Source: DATGPD01 sp031423015 (GTDB lineage: Bacteria; Planctomycetota; UBA1135; UBA2386). Taken from it: a DNA stretch of 64,000 nt. Shown here piece by piece: positions 26,025-35,848 of this stretch (position 1 is the first letter of the stretch; each line of letters begins with the position of its first letter). The DNA is taken from positions 30,569 through 94,568 of the forward strand of contig JANPER010000035.1 of the NCBI GenBank assembly GCA_031423015.1, in the 5' to 3' direction. A program made the position numbers and the translations under genes. The notes beneath the pieces are model-generated. The model had not been told where the DNA came from. It made no database searches and worked only from the letters and a program-made list of their open reading frames with translations.

Positions 26025-27308
26025 CTAGCGGATGATCCCCTCGGCCCCGTCACTCGCGGCCAACCCCAGCGGATTCGCCGCCCCGTCGGCAGTGAACCAC
26101 TGCGTCGTGAAGTGCCTGCCGCGCAGGCGCGGGGCAAAGGGGATGGCCAGCGGCAGGCTCGCGTTGCCGGCCGCGTCGAGCGACAGCCCCAGCATCACGA
26201 TGATGTCGGAGTACAGCCAACAGCGCGGCATCTGCAGAAAGTCGAGCGGCAGCGGCAGCGCGAACCCGCTGAACGTCGTGCGGCTGCCGCCAAACACGAA
26301 GAACGCTGCGGCTCGGGGTTGACCGCCGACGAGCGCCACCGAGAAGCCCGCGTTGCCGACGCTGGGCACGCCCGACGTGGCCTGATGCGGCGGCACCGCG
26401 GTCGAGCCGCAGCCATCGCCGAAGATCAGGAACGACGCGAGATCCACGGTGCCGAAGGCGATGTCGTTCACGCGGTTGCCACTGCGGTACACCGCCACTC
26501 CCGGCGCCGCCACGTCGTAGACCTCGTTGGCGCTGGTGAGCGCAAACAGTTGCCCCGCGGAATCCCCGGTCAGCGCGGTAATCGCCACGCTGAACAAGCC
26601 GCGCGTCGCCAGAACCACCCCGCTCACCGGATCGATGGTGAGCAAGTCGCCGCCGTCGGTGCCCGCGAACAATCCGACGCCATTCAGGAAGAACAGCGCA
26701 CGCAGCGGCGGATAGGCGTTTCCCAGCATGCGCGGAATGCCGGTCGTCAGGTCGACGACGTCGATGCGCGAAGCGAGCGTCGGGCCGTAGCTGTTGACGA
26801 ACACGAAGTTGCCACCGACCGCCACGTCGAACGCGCTGGGCAGCGCCACCAACTGCACCGCGGTACCGCCAAACGCGGGCGCCAGCCACAAACCTGCTGC
26901 CGCGCCGAGGTTGATCGCAGCCAGAATGCCGGACGAAGTCACCTCGATGCGGTTGGGCTGTCCGGCGGCGCGCGACAGCGTGTGGTTGTTGACGATCTGC
27001 ACTTGGTTGCCCTGCACCACGGCGCGTTGGAAGCCAGGCGAGATGGTGGTGGCCAGGCCCGCCACGAACGGAATCGAGGTCGGATTCGCCGCGTCGATGG
27101 TCACCGTCGCTGCCCGCGACAGCGCCACGCGCGTTGCGCCCGGCGCGCTGCGCACGTCGGTGATGACGCCGGTGACTGGGTCGACGAAGCGCAGGCCTGA
27201 GCCGGTGGCGAGCGCCGCGTACTCCGCGACCACCAGGTAGTCGAGCGGGACCTGACTGGGGGTGAGTGCGGCGAAGGCGAGAACGAGCGGCGAAACGAGG
27301 TAGCGCAT
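26025..27308 (-). CDS. Secreted beta-propeller protein with shared planctomycete C-terminal domain
   Basis: 427 residues with a signal peptide (LVLAFAALTPSQ). Residues about 25-290 are beta-rich repeats of propeller type (DPVTGVITDV, DLTTGIPRML, DPVSGVVLAT). The last 130 residues open with FGDGCGSTAVPP and end near GLAASDGAEG, matching the C-terminal domain of the 33-35 kb Kelch protein and the 41-43 kb subtilase. That domain probably serves in surface sorting or anchoring, by position alone. No enzymatic motif was seen. Confidence 0.75.
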   Translation of the reverse strand: MRYLVSPLVLAFAALTPSQVPLDYLVVAEYAALATGSGLRFVDPVTGVITDVRSAPGATRVALSRAATVTIDAANPTSIPFVAGLATTISPGFQRAVVQGNQVQIVNNHTLSRAAGQPNRIEVTSSGILAAINLGAAAGLWLAPAFGGTAVQLVALPSAFDVAVGGNFVFVNSYGPTLASRIDVVDLTTGIPRMLGNAYPPLRALFFLNGVGLFAGTDGGDLLTIDPVSGVVLATRGLFSVAITALTGDSAGQLFALTSANEVYDVAAPGVAVYRSGNRVNDIAFGTVDLASFLIFGDGCGSTAVPPHQATSGVPSVGNAGFSVALVGGQPRAAAFFVFGGSRTTFSGFALPLPLDFLQMPRCWLYSDIIVMLGLSLDAAGNASLPLAIPFAPRLRGRHFTTQWFTADGAANPLGLAASDGAEGIIR

Positions 27309-27396
27309 GGCGGTTGGTTCGGCAGGACGAGGGGCGCCGATTGTAGGGGCGCCCGCGCGCCGCTGTCGACTCGACTCCGCTGCTCCCCGACCTTCC

Positions 27397-28110
27397 TTAT
27401 TGGCGCGCGATCTGCCGCAAGCGCAGGCGGTACACGAAGATGGTCTTGAGGATCTTGTAGCCAGCCCGCAGGGTGCCGGAGAGGGTGCCGGTGATCTTGC
27501 TGTCGCCGATGCGCTTGCGGTAGCGGACAGGCAGCTCGCGCACGCGGAGGCCGCGGAGGTGGGCGCGCAGTTGCATCTCCACGGTCCAGCCGAAGTCTTG
27601 GTCGGTCATGCCGAGGCGGCGCAGGGCGTCGTGGCGGATGACGCGGAACGGGCCGAGGTCGCTGCAGCGGATGCCGAAGAGCAGGCGCATGAGGAACGCG
27701 GCCAGCTGATTGCCAAAGCGGGCCTGCGGCAGCAGGGCGCGGCGCGACTCCGGGTTGTGCATGCGGGTGCCGAGCACGAGGTCGACCTCGCCGTCGCGGA
27801 CCGGCGGCAAGAGGTCGCGGAGGTCGGCGGGGTAGTCGGAGTAGTCGCCGTCCAGGAACACGACGACGTCGTCGTCGGCGTGCAAGGCGGCGATGCCGGC
27901 GAGGCAGGCGGCGCCGTAGCCGCGCCGTGGCTGGTACACGACCTCGGCGCCGTGCGCGCGCGCCACGTCAGCGCTGCCGTCGGTCGATGCGTTGTCGACG
28001 ACGATCACGCGGTCGACGAGCTCGCGCGGCAGATCACCGAGCACCAACGGCAAGCTCGCCGCTTCATTGAAGACCGGGATGATCACCGCGACCTTGGCCT
28101 TCACGCGCAC
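27397..28110 (-). CDS. Glycosyltransferase family 2, dolichyl-phosphate-sugar synthase-like
   Basis: 237 residues, the catalytic GT-A domain only. Nucleotide-binding VAVIIPVFNEAASLP, VIVVDNASTDGSADVA, and the metal-binding DGD in VVFLDGDYSDYP are all present, as is the DLGPFRVIRHDALRRLGM segment typical of the DPM1/GtrB group. No membrane helix follows, so it may be a soluble or peripheral transferase to polyprenyl phosphate or another acceptor. It is divergently transcribed from the M16 peptidase pair. Confidence 0.88.
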   Translation of the reverse strand: MRVKAKVAVIIPVFNEAASLPLVLGDLPRELVDRVIVVDNASTDGSADVARAHGAEVVYQPRRGYGAACLAGIAALHADDDVVVFLDGDYSDYPADLRDLLPPVRDGEVDLVLGTRMHNPESRRALLPQARFGNQLAAFLMRLLFGIRCSDLGPFRVIRHDALRRLGMTDQDFGWTVEMQLRAHLRGLRVRELPVRYRKRIGDSKITGTLSGTLRAGYKILKTIFVYRLRLRQIARQ

Positions 28111-28227
28111 GCCTCTTTGCGCGCCACGCCGATGCTGCCACGCGCGCGCTCGCTATCATGCGCCGGCCCTGCGCCAGCGCCGACCCTCGGCGCGCACCCA
28201 CGCGCTCGGCTGCAACGACCACTCATC

Positions 28228-29577
28228 GTGCCCCGAACATACGAAGCGTGCTGCGCGGCCCTGACTGCGTTTCTCGCGATCCATCCGCCCGCGCAGCAAG
28301 ACGCGCCGTTCGCCCTCGACATCGAGACCCATCGTTCGGTCCTCGACAACGGCTTGACGCTGATCGTGGCGCCGGATCGTCACTCGGAGATCGTGGCGGT
28401 GCGCCTGATCTACCGCGTCGGCTCGCGCGACGAGCAAGTGAATGCCACCGGCCTGGCGCACCTGTTCGAGCACATGATGTTCAACGGCGCGACGCGCCAC
28501 GGCCCCAAACAATTCGACGCCGTCCTGGAACGCGCCGGCGGCTATGGCAACGCGTACACCCGCACCGACCTCACCGCCTACGTCACCGAGGTGCCGCCGC
28601 AGTCGCTGGCCACCGTGCTCGACGTCGAGTCGGATCGCATGGTTGGGCTCGACCTGAACGCCGAGATGCTGGAACGCGAACGACAGGTGGTCTTGCAGGA
28701 ACGGCGCGGGGTGTTGGAGAACCAACCCGAGGCGCTGCTGAGTTCGCTGCTGATGGCGTCGCTGTTCCACAGCCACCCCAACCGCTGGCCGATCCTCGGC
28801 TGGGTCGCCGACATCGAGGCGGCCTCGGTCGACGGCTGCCGCGTGTTCTATCGGCAGCATTACGCGCCGAACAACGCCGTGCTGGTGCTCGCCGGCGCGG
28901 TGGACCCGCAGGCGGCGCGCGCGCTGGTCGATCAGTTCTTCGGCAAGCTGCCGCGCGTGCCCGGCGAGCGAGAGAAGATCCCCGCCGAGCCGCCGCGCAC
29001 CTTCAGCAGCCGAGTTCTGCTCGTACGAGAAGCGGCCGCGCCGCTGTTGCTGGTGGGGTTCCTGGGCCCGCGCGCGCTGGATCCCGACCACGCCGTGCTC
29101 GACCTGTTGGCGCAGATCCTGGTGCGCGGGCGCACGGCGCGCCTACTGAGGCGCCTAGAGCGACGCGATCACACCGTCACTGCGATCAACCTCACGCACG
29201 ACTGGACCCTCGACGCCGAGCCGCTGGTGTTCGCGCTCACGCTGGCACCGCAGCAGGCCGCGGAGCCGGTGATCGACGCGCTGTTCGACGAGCTCGCCAA
29301 GCTGGCGCGCGACGGCGTCGCCGACGAGGAACTCGAGCGCGCCCGCACCGGCGCGTCGGCGGCGCTGCTGCGGCGCCTAGCGACCGCATCGGGACGGGCC
29401 ACGACGTTTGGCGAACTGGAAGTCATGGCCGGCGACCACCGCGCTTGCCTCGCTCTGCCGGCGCGCTATGCGCAGATCGACGGCAAGCAACTGCAAGAAG
29501 TGTGCGCCCGCGTGTTCGCTCGCGACCGCGCCGCGCTCGCCGAGTTGAGGCCGCGCGTGACGGAGGCCGGCCGATGA
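28228..29577 (+). CDS. M16 zinc peptidase, catalytic subunit-like
   Basis: 449 residues from GTG 28228; the frame is open further upstream, but the family homology begins at about TLDNG-like VLDNGLTLIV. The inverted zinc motif HxxEH is present in GLAHLFEHMMFNGATRHG, with the distal Glu in ERRGVLENQPEAL. The N-terminus has a hydrophobic stretch compatible with a signal. M16 enzymes degrade or process peptides and commonly work as pairs. Its stop overlaps the next ATG (ATGA), so this and the following inactive partner are made together. Confidence 0.9.
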   Translation: MPRTYEACCAALTAFLAIHPPAQQDAPFALDIETHRSVLDNGLTLIVAPDRHSEIVAVRLIYRVGSRDEQVNATGLAHLFEHMMFNGATRHGPKQFDAVLERAGGYGNAYTRTDLTAYVTEVPPQSLATVLDVESDRMVGLDLNAEMLERERQVVLQERRGVLENQPEALLSSLLMASLFHSHPNRWPILGWVADIEAASVDGCRVFYRQHYAPNNAVLVLAGAVDPQAARALVDQFFGKLPRVPGEREKIPAEPPRTFSSRVLLVREAAAPLLLVGFLGPRALDPDHAVLDLLAQILVRGRTARLLRRLERRDHTVTAINLTHDWTLDAEPLVFALTLAPQQAAEPVIDALFDELAKLARDGVADEELERARTGASAALLRRLATASGRATTFGELEVMAGDHRACLALPARYAQIDGKQLQEVCARVFARDRAALAELRPRVTEAGR

Positions 29578-30908
29578 TCGACGTCCGCTGGCCACTGGCT
29601 GTTCTGGCGCTGACGGCATTGCCTCTACGCGCGCAAGAACTGAGCGACACGACGCTGGACAACGGCCTGCGCGTCGTCGTGGTCGACCGTCCCGCGCTGC
29701 CGCTCGTGACCTTCGCGTTGTATCTGCGCGGCGGCCTGATGCTGGATTCGCCCGCGACCTTCCGCCACAGCAGCCTGGCGATGGGCTGCCTGTGGATGGG
29801 CCATCGCGATCTCGACGAAGACGCCGTGCTCGGCGCGCTCGCCGACGTCGGCGCCGAGTACGGCAGCTACGTCGACCTGCAGGACACACGCATGCATCTG
29901 TCGTGCCTGTCCACGCACGCCGAGCGAGGACTCGCGCTGTTCGCCGATGCCCTGCTGCAACCCGCGTTCACCGACGCCGTCGTGGCCCGCGAGCGCGAGC
30001 AGGAACGCCGCACGCTGCTGCAACGCAGCAAGCGGCCAGCGTTCTTGGCGCAAGAAGCGTTCGTGCGCGCGGTCGTGGGCGAGCATCCGCTGGCCGACAC
30101 GTTCGCGCTGAGCGACGGCGACGGCGCGCTGGCCCGCGTCGATCGCGAAGCACTCCGGCAGACCTGGCAGCGCATGGCGCAACCACAGCTCGGCACGCTG
30201 TTCGTCGTCGGCCGCGTCACCGACGGCCTGCGCGACGCAGTGCGCGCGCGCTTTGGCGCCTGGCCAAAGCCCACTGCACCGACCAGCGTGGCCGTGCAGG
30301 CGCCAACCGCGGCGCCTGGCGGTCGCGTGATCAAGGTCCCCGTGCCCGAGATGACGCAGGTCTACCTGCAGCTCGGCATGCTGGGCCCCGGCCCCACCGA
30401 GGCGGTCGCTCCGATCATGAACGTGTTGCGCCTGTCGATTGCCGGCGGCTTCACCAGCGCGCTCACCGATGAGCTGCGCGTCAACCGCGGCCTCGTATAC
30501 GAGATCAGCTTCTCCACGCCATCGCTGTCGTTCGCGTCGCCCTACAGCCTGACCACACAAACGCGCCCCGACAAGGTGACCGAAGTGCTCGACGTCATGA
30601 CGCACACCCTGCGCGCCGCCACCAAGGACGGCCTGCGCGAGGCGCAGGTCGAAGCCGCCCGCAACCTATGGCTGGGCTCGCGCGCGCTCGAGCGCGAGAC
30701 GCAACTCGGCGTTGCCGACGCCGTGCACCGGAGCCTGCGCTTGTTCGGCGACTTCGCGGGCCGCACGCGCGAAGCCGCCGCGGTGCGCAACGCGACGCTG
30801 GCCGACGTGCGCAAGGCCGCGGCGCAGCTCGATCCGGCAGGCTTTGCGTTGGTGATGGTGGGCGCGCCCGAAGACCTCGCCAAGATCGAGTGGCAAGTGC
30901 CGAAGTGA
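29574..30908 (+). CDS. M16 peptidase-like partner lacking the zinc motif
   Basis: 444 residues with a signal peptide (PLAVLALTALPLRAQ). The fold and the C-terminal R/Y motif (FTSALTDELRVNRGLVYEIS) are those of M16. However, the HxxEH position reads HSSLAMG, so the protein cannot bind catalytic zinc in the usual way. It is translationally coupled to the active subunit upstream (ATGA overlap). Active/inactive M16 heterodimers are known in bacteria and mitochondria; the inactive half shapes the peptide chamber. Confidence 0.9.
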   Translation: MIDVRWPLAVLALTALPLRAQELSDTTLDNGLRVVVVDRPALPLVTFALYLRGGLMLDSPATFRHSSLAMGCLWMGHRDLDEDAVLGALADVGAEYGSYVDLQDTRMHLSCLSTHAERGLALFADALLQPAFTDAVVAREREQERRTLLQRSKRPAFLAQEAFVRAVVGEHPLADTFALSDGDGALARVDREALRQTWQRMAQPQLGTLFVVGRVTDGLRDAVRARFGAWPKPTAPTSVAVQAPTAAPGGRVIKVPVPEMTQVYLQLGMLGPGPTEAVAPIMNVLRLSIAGGFTSALTDELRVNRGLVYEISFSTPSLSFASPYSLTTQTRPDKVTEVLDVMTHTLRAATKDGLREAQVEAARNLWLGSRALERETQLGVADAVHRSLRLFGDFAGRTREAAAVRNATLADVRKAAAQLDPAGFALVMVGAPEDLAKIEWQVPK

Positions 30909-30959
30909 CGACCCATTCGCCAAACCCCGTCCACAGAAGAACCACAAGCGAAGCTCGTC

Positions 30960-31475
30960 ATGAATCCCAACGTCAAGACCGCTCCCGCGCCGGAGTCGGC
31001 GCGCATCACCGACTACGCCCTCGAAGTCCGCATCGCCGCGCCGTCGGCCGCGGTGTGGCGGGCGCTCACCACCGACATCGCCCGCTGGTGGCCCAGCCAG
31101 TTCTACTGCGGCGCGGGCGGCAAAGGCAAACCGCGCTTCGAACTGGAGGCACGCCCGGGCGGTCGCATGTACGAGGACTGGGGCGATGGCGACGGTCTGC
31201 TGTGGGGCACGGTCGTCAACGTGCAGGCCGGCAAGCGTCTGGACATCGTCAGCACGAGTGGCCCACAGTGGGGCGGGCCGTCGACTTCGTTTGGCAGCTT
31301 CGAGCTGGCTGCCGACGGGGCTGGCACCAAGCTGCGTTTCACCGAGTCGTCGTTCGGTCGCGTCGGTGAAGCGACCGTTGCCGAGAAGGACAAAGGCTGG
31401 CGCTTCCTCCTCGAGGGTGCCCTGCGGGCTCATGTCGAGGGCAAGCCTGCTCCGGCGTGGCCGGGCGAGGGCTGA
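30960..31475 (+). CDS. SRPBCC-fold protein (AHSA1-like)
   Basis: 171 residues. The START/SRPBCC pattern is clear: VRIAAPSAAVWRALTTD near the N-terminus, PGGRMYEDWGDGDGLLWGTV in the middle, TKLRFTESSFGRVG, and a final long helix ending in GWRFLLEGALRAHV. Such proteins bind hydrophobic ligands or act as HSP90-activator-like domains; the ligand is unknown. No signal peptide, so cytosolic. It lies 51 bp after the M16 pair on the same strand and may be co-transcribed, though a functional link is not obvious. Confidence 0.82.
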   Translation: MNPNVKTAPAPESARITDYALEVRIAAPSAAVWRALTTDIARWWPSQFYCGAGGKGKPRFELEARPGGRMYEDWGDGDGLLWGTVVNVQAGKRLDIVSTSGPQWGGPSTSFGSFELAADGAGTKLRFTESSFGRVGEATVAEKDKGWRFLLEGALRAHVEGKPAPAWPGEG

Positions 31476-31511
31476 CGCGGGGCCTGCGCCAGGGCTCTGT
31501 CTGGGCTCACC

Positions 31512-31949
31512 TCACGGCGTGATGCGCACGGCAAGGGCGCCGTGCAGATACACACACCCGGGAGGAGTCTCGACGCAGCCGGTCTGGAGGCAGAGCTGCG
31601 CACCGATCAGGTTGCGGTCGTTGGGGATGATCGTCCGCCACGCAGCCTGCGCCAACACGATGATCGGACGACACTCGAGAACGCAGCCCCGCTCGCAGGC
31701 CGGTGGCACCGGCAGGACGGCGTTGAGCCCGGGCACACCGATCACGATGAAGGGCTGGCCGAGGAGCGTGCGGCACGGCGCGGCGATGATGCCGAAGCCC
31801 TGGCCGATGGCGGGCGCGCCGGTGAAGGTCGGGTACGGCGCGTTCGGACAGCCAGTGTTCGGGACACGCTGCACCTGCGCGGCGGCCGACGCCGCGAAGG
31901 CGCCGAGAAAACAAGCAAGAAGGGTGGACAGGATTCGGTTGTGGAGCAT
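31512..31949 (-). CDS. Small secreted Cys-rich protein, stand-alone form of the shared C-terminal domain
   Basis: 145 residues starting at ATG 31949 with a signal peptide (STLLACFLGAFAASAAAQ). The mature part (NTGCPNAPYPTFTGAPAIGQGF, then RNLIGAQLCLQTGCVETPPG) follows the pattern of the C-terminal domain found on larger secreted proteins at 26, 33, 36 and 41 kb, but here with no other domain. It has eight cysteines, probably in disulfides. I do not recognise a named family; function unknown. Confidence 0.65.
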   Translation of the reverse strand: MLHNRILSTLLACFLGAFAASAAAQVQRVPNTGCPNAPYPTFTGAPAIGQGFGIIAAPCRTLLGQPFIVIGVPGLNAVLPVPPACERGCVLECRPIIVLAQAAWRTIIPNDRNLIGAQLCLQTGCVETPPGCVYLHGALAVRITP

Positions 31950-32114
31950 TCGTTGGGTCCTTGGTCCTTGTGGGGTTGCGCCGGGCGGCGCGCATCGACC
32001 TTGAGTGCTCCGACCCCCACCGCGCGCCGGACCCAATGCCCGTATTCTTCCACGTTCGACTCTCCACGCCTGATTCTCGACGCCGCGATTCTCGGTGCGA
32101 CGCGATCGTTCCGT

Positions 32115-33233
32115 TCAGCGATCCGGTCGACCCTCGGTACCACGACCCTCGAGCTGGCTCGCCTTCTGCACCTTCCGCAGATGACGGAAGCTGATCAGCT
32201 TCTTCGATGACTCGTCCCACAGCCGCAGGCCCAGTGACTTGAGGCTGCCGATCAGCGTCATCGGCCGCACGTCCTGAAACATCGGGTCGGACAGGTGGCA
32301 GCGCTCCAGGTTGTAGTTGGGGATCCGCGGACTGAGGTGATGGATGTGGTGGAAGCCGATGTTGCCGGAGAACCATTGCAGGATCCGGGGCAACTTGAAG
32401 AAGGAACTGCCCCGCATGGCGGCTTCTACGTAGTCCCAATCCTTGCCGCGTTCCCAGTAGGCGTCCTCGAACTGGTGCTGCAGATAGAACAGCCAGACCC
32501 CGCCAGCGCCCGCCACCATCATCACGGTGAGCTGGATCACCAGGTAGGGCACGACGCCGAACAAGAAGCTCATGCCGACCACCATGACCAACAACGCCAG
32601 GTTCATCCACCACACCGAGCGCCGTTCGTGGCGCTTCGCTCCAGTTCGGCAACCGCGCTGCAGGATCAAGAACAACACCAGCGGTGCGATCACAAACAAC
32701 ACAATCGGGTTGCGTGCCAGCCGGTAGGCGAAACGCTTCCAGCGTGACGACTCGACATATTCCTGCACGGTCATCGTCCAGACGTCGCCGATGCCGCGGC
32801 GGTCCAGGTCGCCCGTAGCGCCGTGGTGGATCGCGTGCTCCCCGCGCCAGTGGTAGTACGGCGTGAAGGTGAGCAGGCCGGTGACGAAGCCCCAGAAGTC
32901 GTTGGCGAACCGCGACGCGAAGAACGAACCGTGGCCACAGTCGTGGAAGATGATGAACACGCGCACCAGCAGCCCGCCGGCCAGGAGCGCCAGCGGCAGG
33001 GTGAGCCACCAAGAGACGTCGAGGCTCAGGTACATCAAGACCCACACGCCAAGGTAGCCGCCGAGGGTGGTGGCGAGCTGCCACGTCGCGCGGCCGGCGT
33101 GCGGCTCCTGGTACTTCGCGACCAACGTCTTCCACGTGGCCACCTCGGCGCGGCTTTGACCCGGGACGGCGTGAGTCGCGACAGCCGGGCAACTCTGCGC
33201 GGGTTCGGAGTCGATGACCTTGCTGGCTTCCAT
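32115..33233 (-). CDS. Membrane fatty-acid desaturase / hydroxylase-like di-iron enzyme
   Basis: 372 residues from ATG 33233. Three histidine boxes of membrane fatty-acid desaturases are intact: HDCGHGS, HAIHH, and HHIHH in GFHHIHHLSPRIPNYNLERC (quoted without its next residues). Four or so membrane helices lie between them, with a cytosolic C-terminus. It should introduce a double bond (delta-12/omega-3-type architecture) into acyl lipids using O2 and a reductant. The presence of an O2-dependent enzyme suggests the cell meets oxygen. No ferredoxin partner is adjacent. Confidence 0.92.
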   Translation of the reverse strand: MEASKVIDSEPAQSCPAVATHAVPGQSRAEVATWKTLVAKYQEPHAGRATWQLATTLGGYLGVWVLMYLSLDVSWWLTLPLALLAGGLLVRVFIIFHDCGHGSFFASRFANDFWGFVTGLLTFTPYYHWRGEHAIHHGATGDLDRRGIGDVWTMTVQEYVESSRWKRFAYRLARNPIVLFVIAPLVLFLILQRGCRTGAKRHERRSVWWMNLALLVMVVGMSFLFGVVPYLVIQLTVMMVAGAGGVWLFYLQHQFEDAYWERGKDWDYVEAAMRGSSFFKLPRILQWFSGNIGFHHIHHLSPRIPNYNLERCHLSDPMFQDVRPMTLIGSLKSLGLRLWDESSKKLISFRHLRKVQKASQLEGRGTEGRPDR

Positions 33234-33390
33234 GGAACGGCGACGAGTGTACTGCTCGGCAGGACGGCGCGTCCATGGCGCTGTCTTGCAACCAACGGCA
33301 GATCCTGGTTCCCGGCTCGTGCATGCGCTGGCGGGTTGTGACCGTTGCCGTCGGGGCCGTGGGAGATCACAAAACGAGGCTCGGGTGTGC

Positions 33391-35676
33391 TCAGCGCACC
33401 CCGCACAGGATGCGCACCGCGTGGCTCGTCGTGAGCCCCGCCGGATTGGCGCCGACATCGAGGTTCAGCGTTTGCGCGAACAACGCGTTGCGCGCGAGCG
33501 CGGGCACCGCGGGGATCGGCAGCGCGATGGTGGCACCGCTCGTGCCGGCGAAGGACAGCAACACATCGGGCGCCGCCAACAACCTGCAGCCCGTCATGCC
33601 CAAGAACCCGAGCGCCAACGGCAGCGGGTTCCCATTCCACGTCGACGCGGAAGCGCCGAGCATCAGCACGCCGACGGCGTTGGTCGGCAGCGGCGCGGCG
33701 CGCAGCGCCAGCGTGCCGCCCACCCAAGGCAGCGCACCGGTGGCGCTGGCCAAGCCCGGCACACCGGCCGTGCCGGCGCAGCCCGTTCCGTACGGCTCCA
33801 GTTGCGCCGGCCGCGTGGGCCCATAAGTCCACAGGCTGCTGGAGATCGCGGAACCGTCGCGGCCACCGAACAGCAACACGCGCCGACTAGCGCTATCGAA
33901 TGCCAAGCCATGCTCCGACATCGGCATGGGCGACGTCGCGGGCACGCGTAGAATCCAGGTCATGCCGTCCCACTCCCAACAGTCGTTGCGCGCGGCACTG
34001 CCATCGACGCCACCGAACAACACCACGCGCTCGCGCGCGGGGTCGTAGGCCATCGCGTGGTCGACGCGCGCCGCCGGCGGCGAGGCCACCGTCCGCTGCG
34101 TCCACACCGAGCCGTCCCATTCCCAGGTATCCGCCAACGGTCCGCTGTCGCCAAAGCCGCCGAACAACACGGTGACGCCGCGCGCCGCGTCGAACGCCAT
34201 CGCGTGCGCGCTGCGTGCCAAAGGACGCACTGGCGTAGCGCGCCGCGTCCACGTCACCCCGTCCCACTCCCACGTGTCGCTTTGGCGTCCAGAACCAGCC
34301 AGCCCGCCGAACAACACGCTCACCTGCCGGCGCGCGTCGTACGCCATCGCGTGGCCGTCGCGCGGCGACGGACTGACGAGCGGCTGCGCCTGCGTCCACA
34401 CGGTGCCGTCGAACGTCCAGGTTTCGTCTTGCGCGCCGAGTAAGGTCGCTCCCCCGAACAAGACGCAGTGGTGAAGCGCGCGGTCGTAGACCATCGCCGC
34501 GCCGGCTCGCGCCACCGGCAGGCTCGCCGAATGGACCTCGGTCCACACCCCACTCCACTGCCAGGTGTCTTGCACCAAGGCGCCCGCATCGCCGCCGAAC
34601 AGTACCAACTGCTGGCGATCGAGATCGTACGCCATGGCGTGACGCGCTCGCGGCGACGGTTCGTTGGCGCCCGGCGTCGGCGACCACGTCGCCCCGTCGA
34701 ACGACCAGCAGTCGCCAAGCTGCGCCAACGACGTGCTGCCGCCGAGCACGCAGACGCGGGCGTTCACCGGATCGAACGCGATCGTGTGATCGAAGCGCGC
34801 CGGCAACGTCGGCTGCCCGGGGACCGGCGCCCACGCATTGCCGAGCCACTCCCACGTCGCATCCGAGGCTCCGGCGACCGGATCGAAGCCGCCGAACAAC
34901 ACGGCGCGCGCGCGCGCGTAGTCGTACGTCATCGAGCTGCGAGCCGACGCCGGCGGCGACGCGCCGGTTTGGACCAGCGTCCACACCGAGCCGTTCCACA
35001 GCCAGGTATCCAGGAACGAGTTCTGCCGGTCCCGGCCGCCATACATGACGACGCCCTGCAAGCCGTCGAACGCCATCGCGCACAGCGCCCGTGGCGCGGG
35101 CGAGCTGCCCACGAACATCTGGTTCCACGTCGTGCCGTCCCACTCCCAGGTGTCGTCGAGGTAGCGGGTGCCGTCTCTGCCGCCGAACAGCACGATGCGC
35201 TGGCGGAAGGAGTCGTAGACCATGACGTGCTCCGATCGCGGCCCGGGCACGCTGGTGGGTGCGAGCTGCGTCCACGTCGTGCCGTCCCACGCCCAGGTAT
35301 CCGCCAACGCGCTGCCCGTGGCGTCGACACCGCCGAACAACAGCATCCGTTGGCGGGCAAGGTCGTACGCGAGCGCATGGCCCTGCCGCGCGGTGGGGCC
35401 CACCGCCGACGTCATGCGCGACCAGCTCACCCCGTTCCACTCCCAGGTGTCGTCCAGCAAGGTTCCCGACGCGTTGCCGCCGAACAACACCAGACGCCCG
35501 CGCGCCAGATCGGCAGCCAATGCATGCGCGCTGCGGGCGCGCGGGACACCCTCGCTCAATCGGGCCCACTCGGTCTGCGCGACCGAGGATCCCGCGAGCC
35601 CTAACCCGACAATCGCCGACGCACTGCGCGACAGGCGGAGGGCGAAGGAAGGCCGCGAGGGTGTGTGCTTGATCAT
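33391..35676 (-). CDS. Secreted Kelch-repeat protein with shared C-terminal domain
   Basis: 761 residues with a signal peptide. About eleven Kelch-like repeats run from residue 40 to 630. Each unit is roughly 50 residues: PxARxxHAMAYD, a VLFGG strand, and DTWEWDG-x-WT. The repetition is visible at DNA level as recurring TGGGAGTGGGACGGC-type words on the coding strand. The C-terminal 130 residues start YGTGCAGTAGVPGLAS and match the domain on neighbouring secreted proteins. It should form one or two beta-propellers outside the cell, probably for binding carbohydrate or protein. Confidence 0.88.
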   Translation of the reverse strand: MIKHTPSRPSFALRLSRSASAIVGLGLAGSSVAQTEWARLSEGVPRARSAHALAADLARGRLVLFGGNASGTLLDDTWEWNGVSWSRMTSAVGPTARQGHALAYDLARQRMLLFGGVDATGSALADTWAWDGTTWTQLAPTSVPGPRSEHVMVYDSFRQRIVLFGGRDGTRYLDDTWEWDGTTWNQMFVGSSPAPRALCAMAFDGLQGVVMYGGRDRQNSFLDTWLWNGSVWTLVQTGASPPASARSSMTYDYARARAVLFGGFDPVAGASDATWEWLGNAWAPVPGQPTLPARFDHTIAFDPVNARVCVLGGSTSLAQLGDCWSFDGATWSPTPGANEPSPRARHAMAYDLDRQQLVLFGGDAGALVQDTWQWSGVWTEVHSASLPVARAGAAMVYDRALHHCVLFGGATLLGAQDETWTFDGTVWTQAQPLVSPSPRDGHAMAYDARRQVSVLFGGLAGSGRQSDTWEWDGVTWTRRATPVRPLARSAHAMAFDAARGVTVLFGGFGDSGPLADTWEWDGSVWTQRTVASPPAARVDHAMAYDPARERVVLFGGVDGSAARNDCWEWDGMTWILRVPATSPMPMSEHGLAFDSASRRVLLFGGRDGSAISSSLWTYGPTRPAQLEPYGTGCAGTAGVPGLASATGALPWVGGTLALRAAPLPTNAVGVLMLGASASTWNGNPLPLALGFLGMTGCRLLAAPDVLLSFAGTSGATIALPIPAVPALARNALFAQTLNLDVGANPAGLTTSHAVRILCGVR

Positions 35677-35778
35677 CAGGAGCGAGAGCGGATCAGCGTA
35701 GCGGACACCGAGCCGGCGCACACGCCGAGCTGGGCGGCCAGCTGACGCGCCCGCACGGGCACTTCCCCGCTGAAACGA

Positions 35779-35810
35779 CGAGGCCGACCGGCGAATGCCG
35801 GTCGGCCTCG
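35779..35810. terminator. Strong hairpin between two secreted-protein genes
   Basis: CGAGGCCGACCGGC and GCCGGTCGGCCTCG form a perfect 14-bp stem with loop GAAT. It begins 39 bp beyond the stop of the minus-strand gene ending at 35849, so it most likely terminates that transcript before the Kelch gene. Confidence 0.75.
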
Positions 35811-35848
35811 GTACGCGCCGGCCGCAGCCCGCGCGATCTCACGTCAGT

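Noticed and set aside
33391..35676. Tandem satellite-like DNA repeat
   Set aside because: The periodicity of about 150 bp is explained by Kelch repeats in an intact coding frame.
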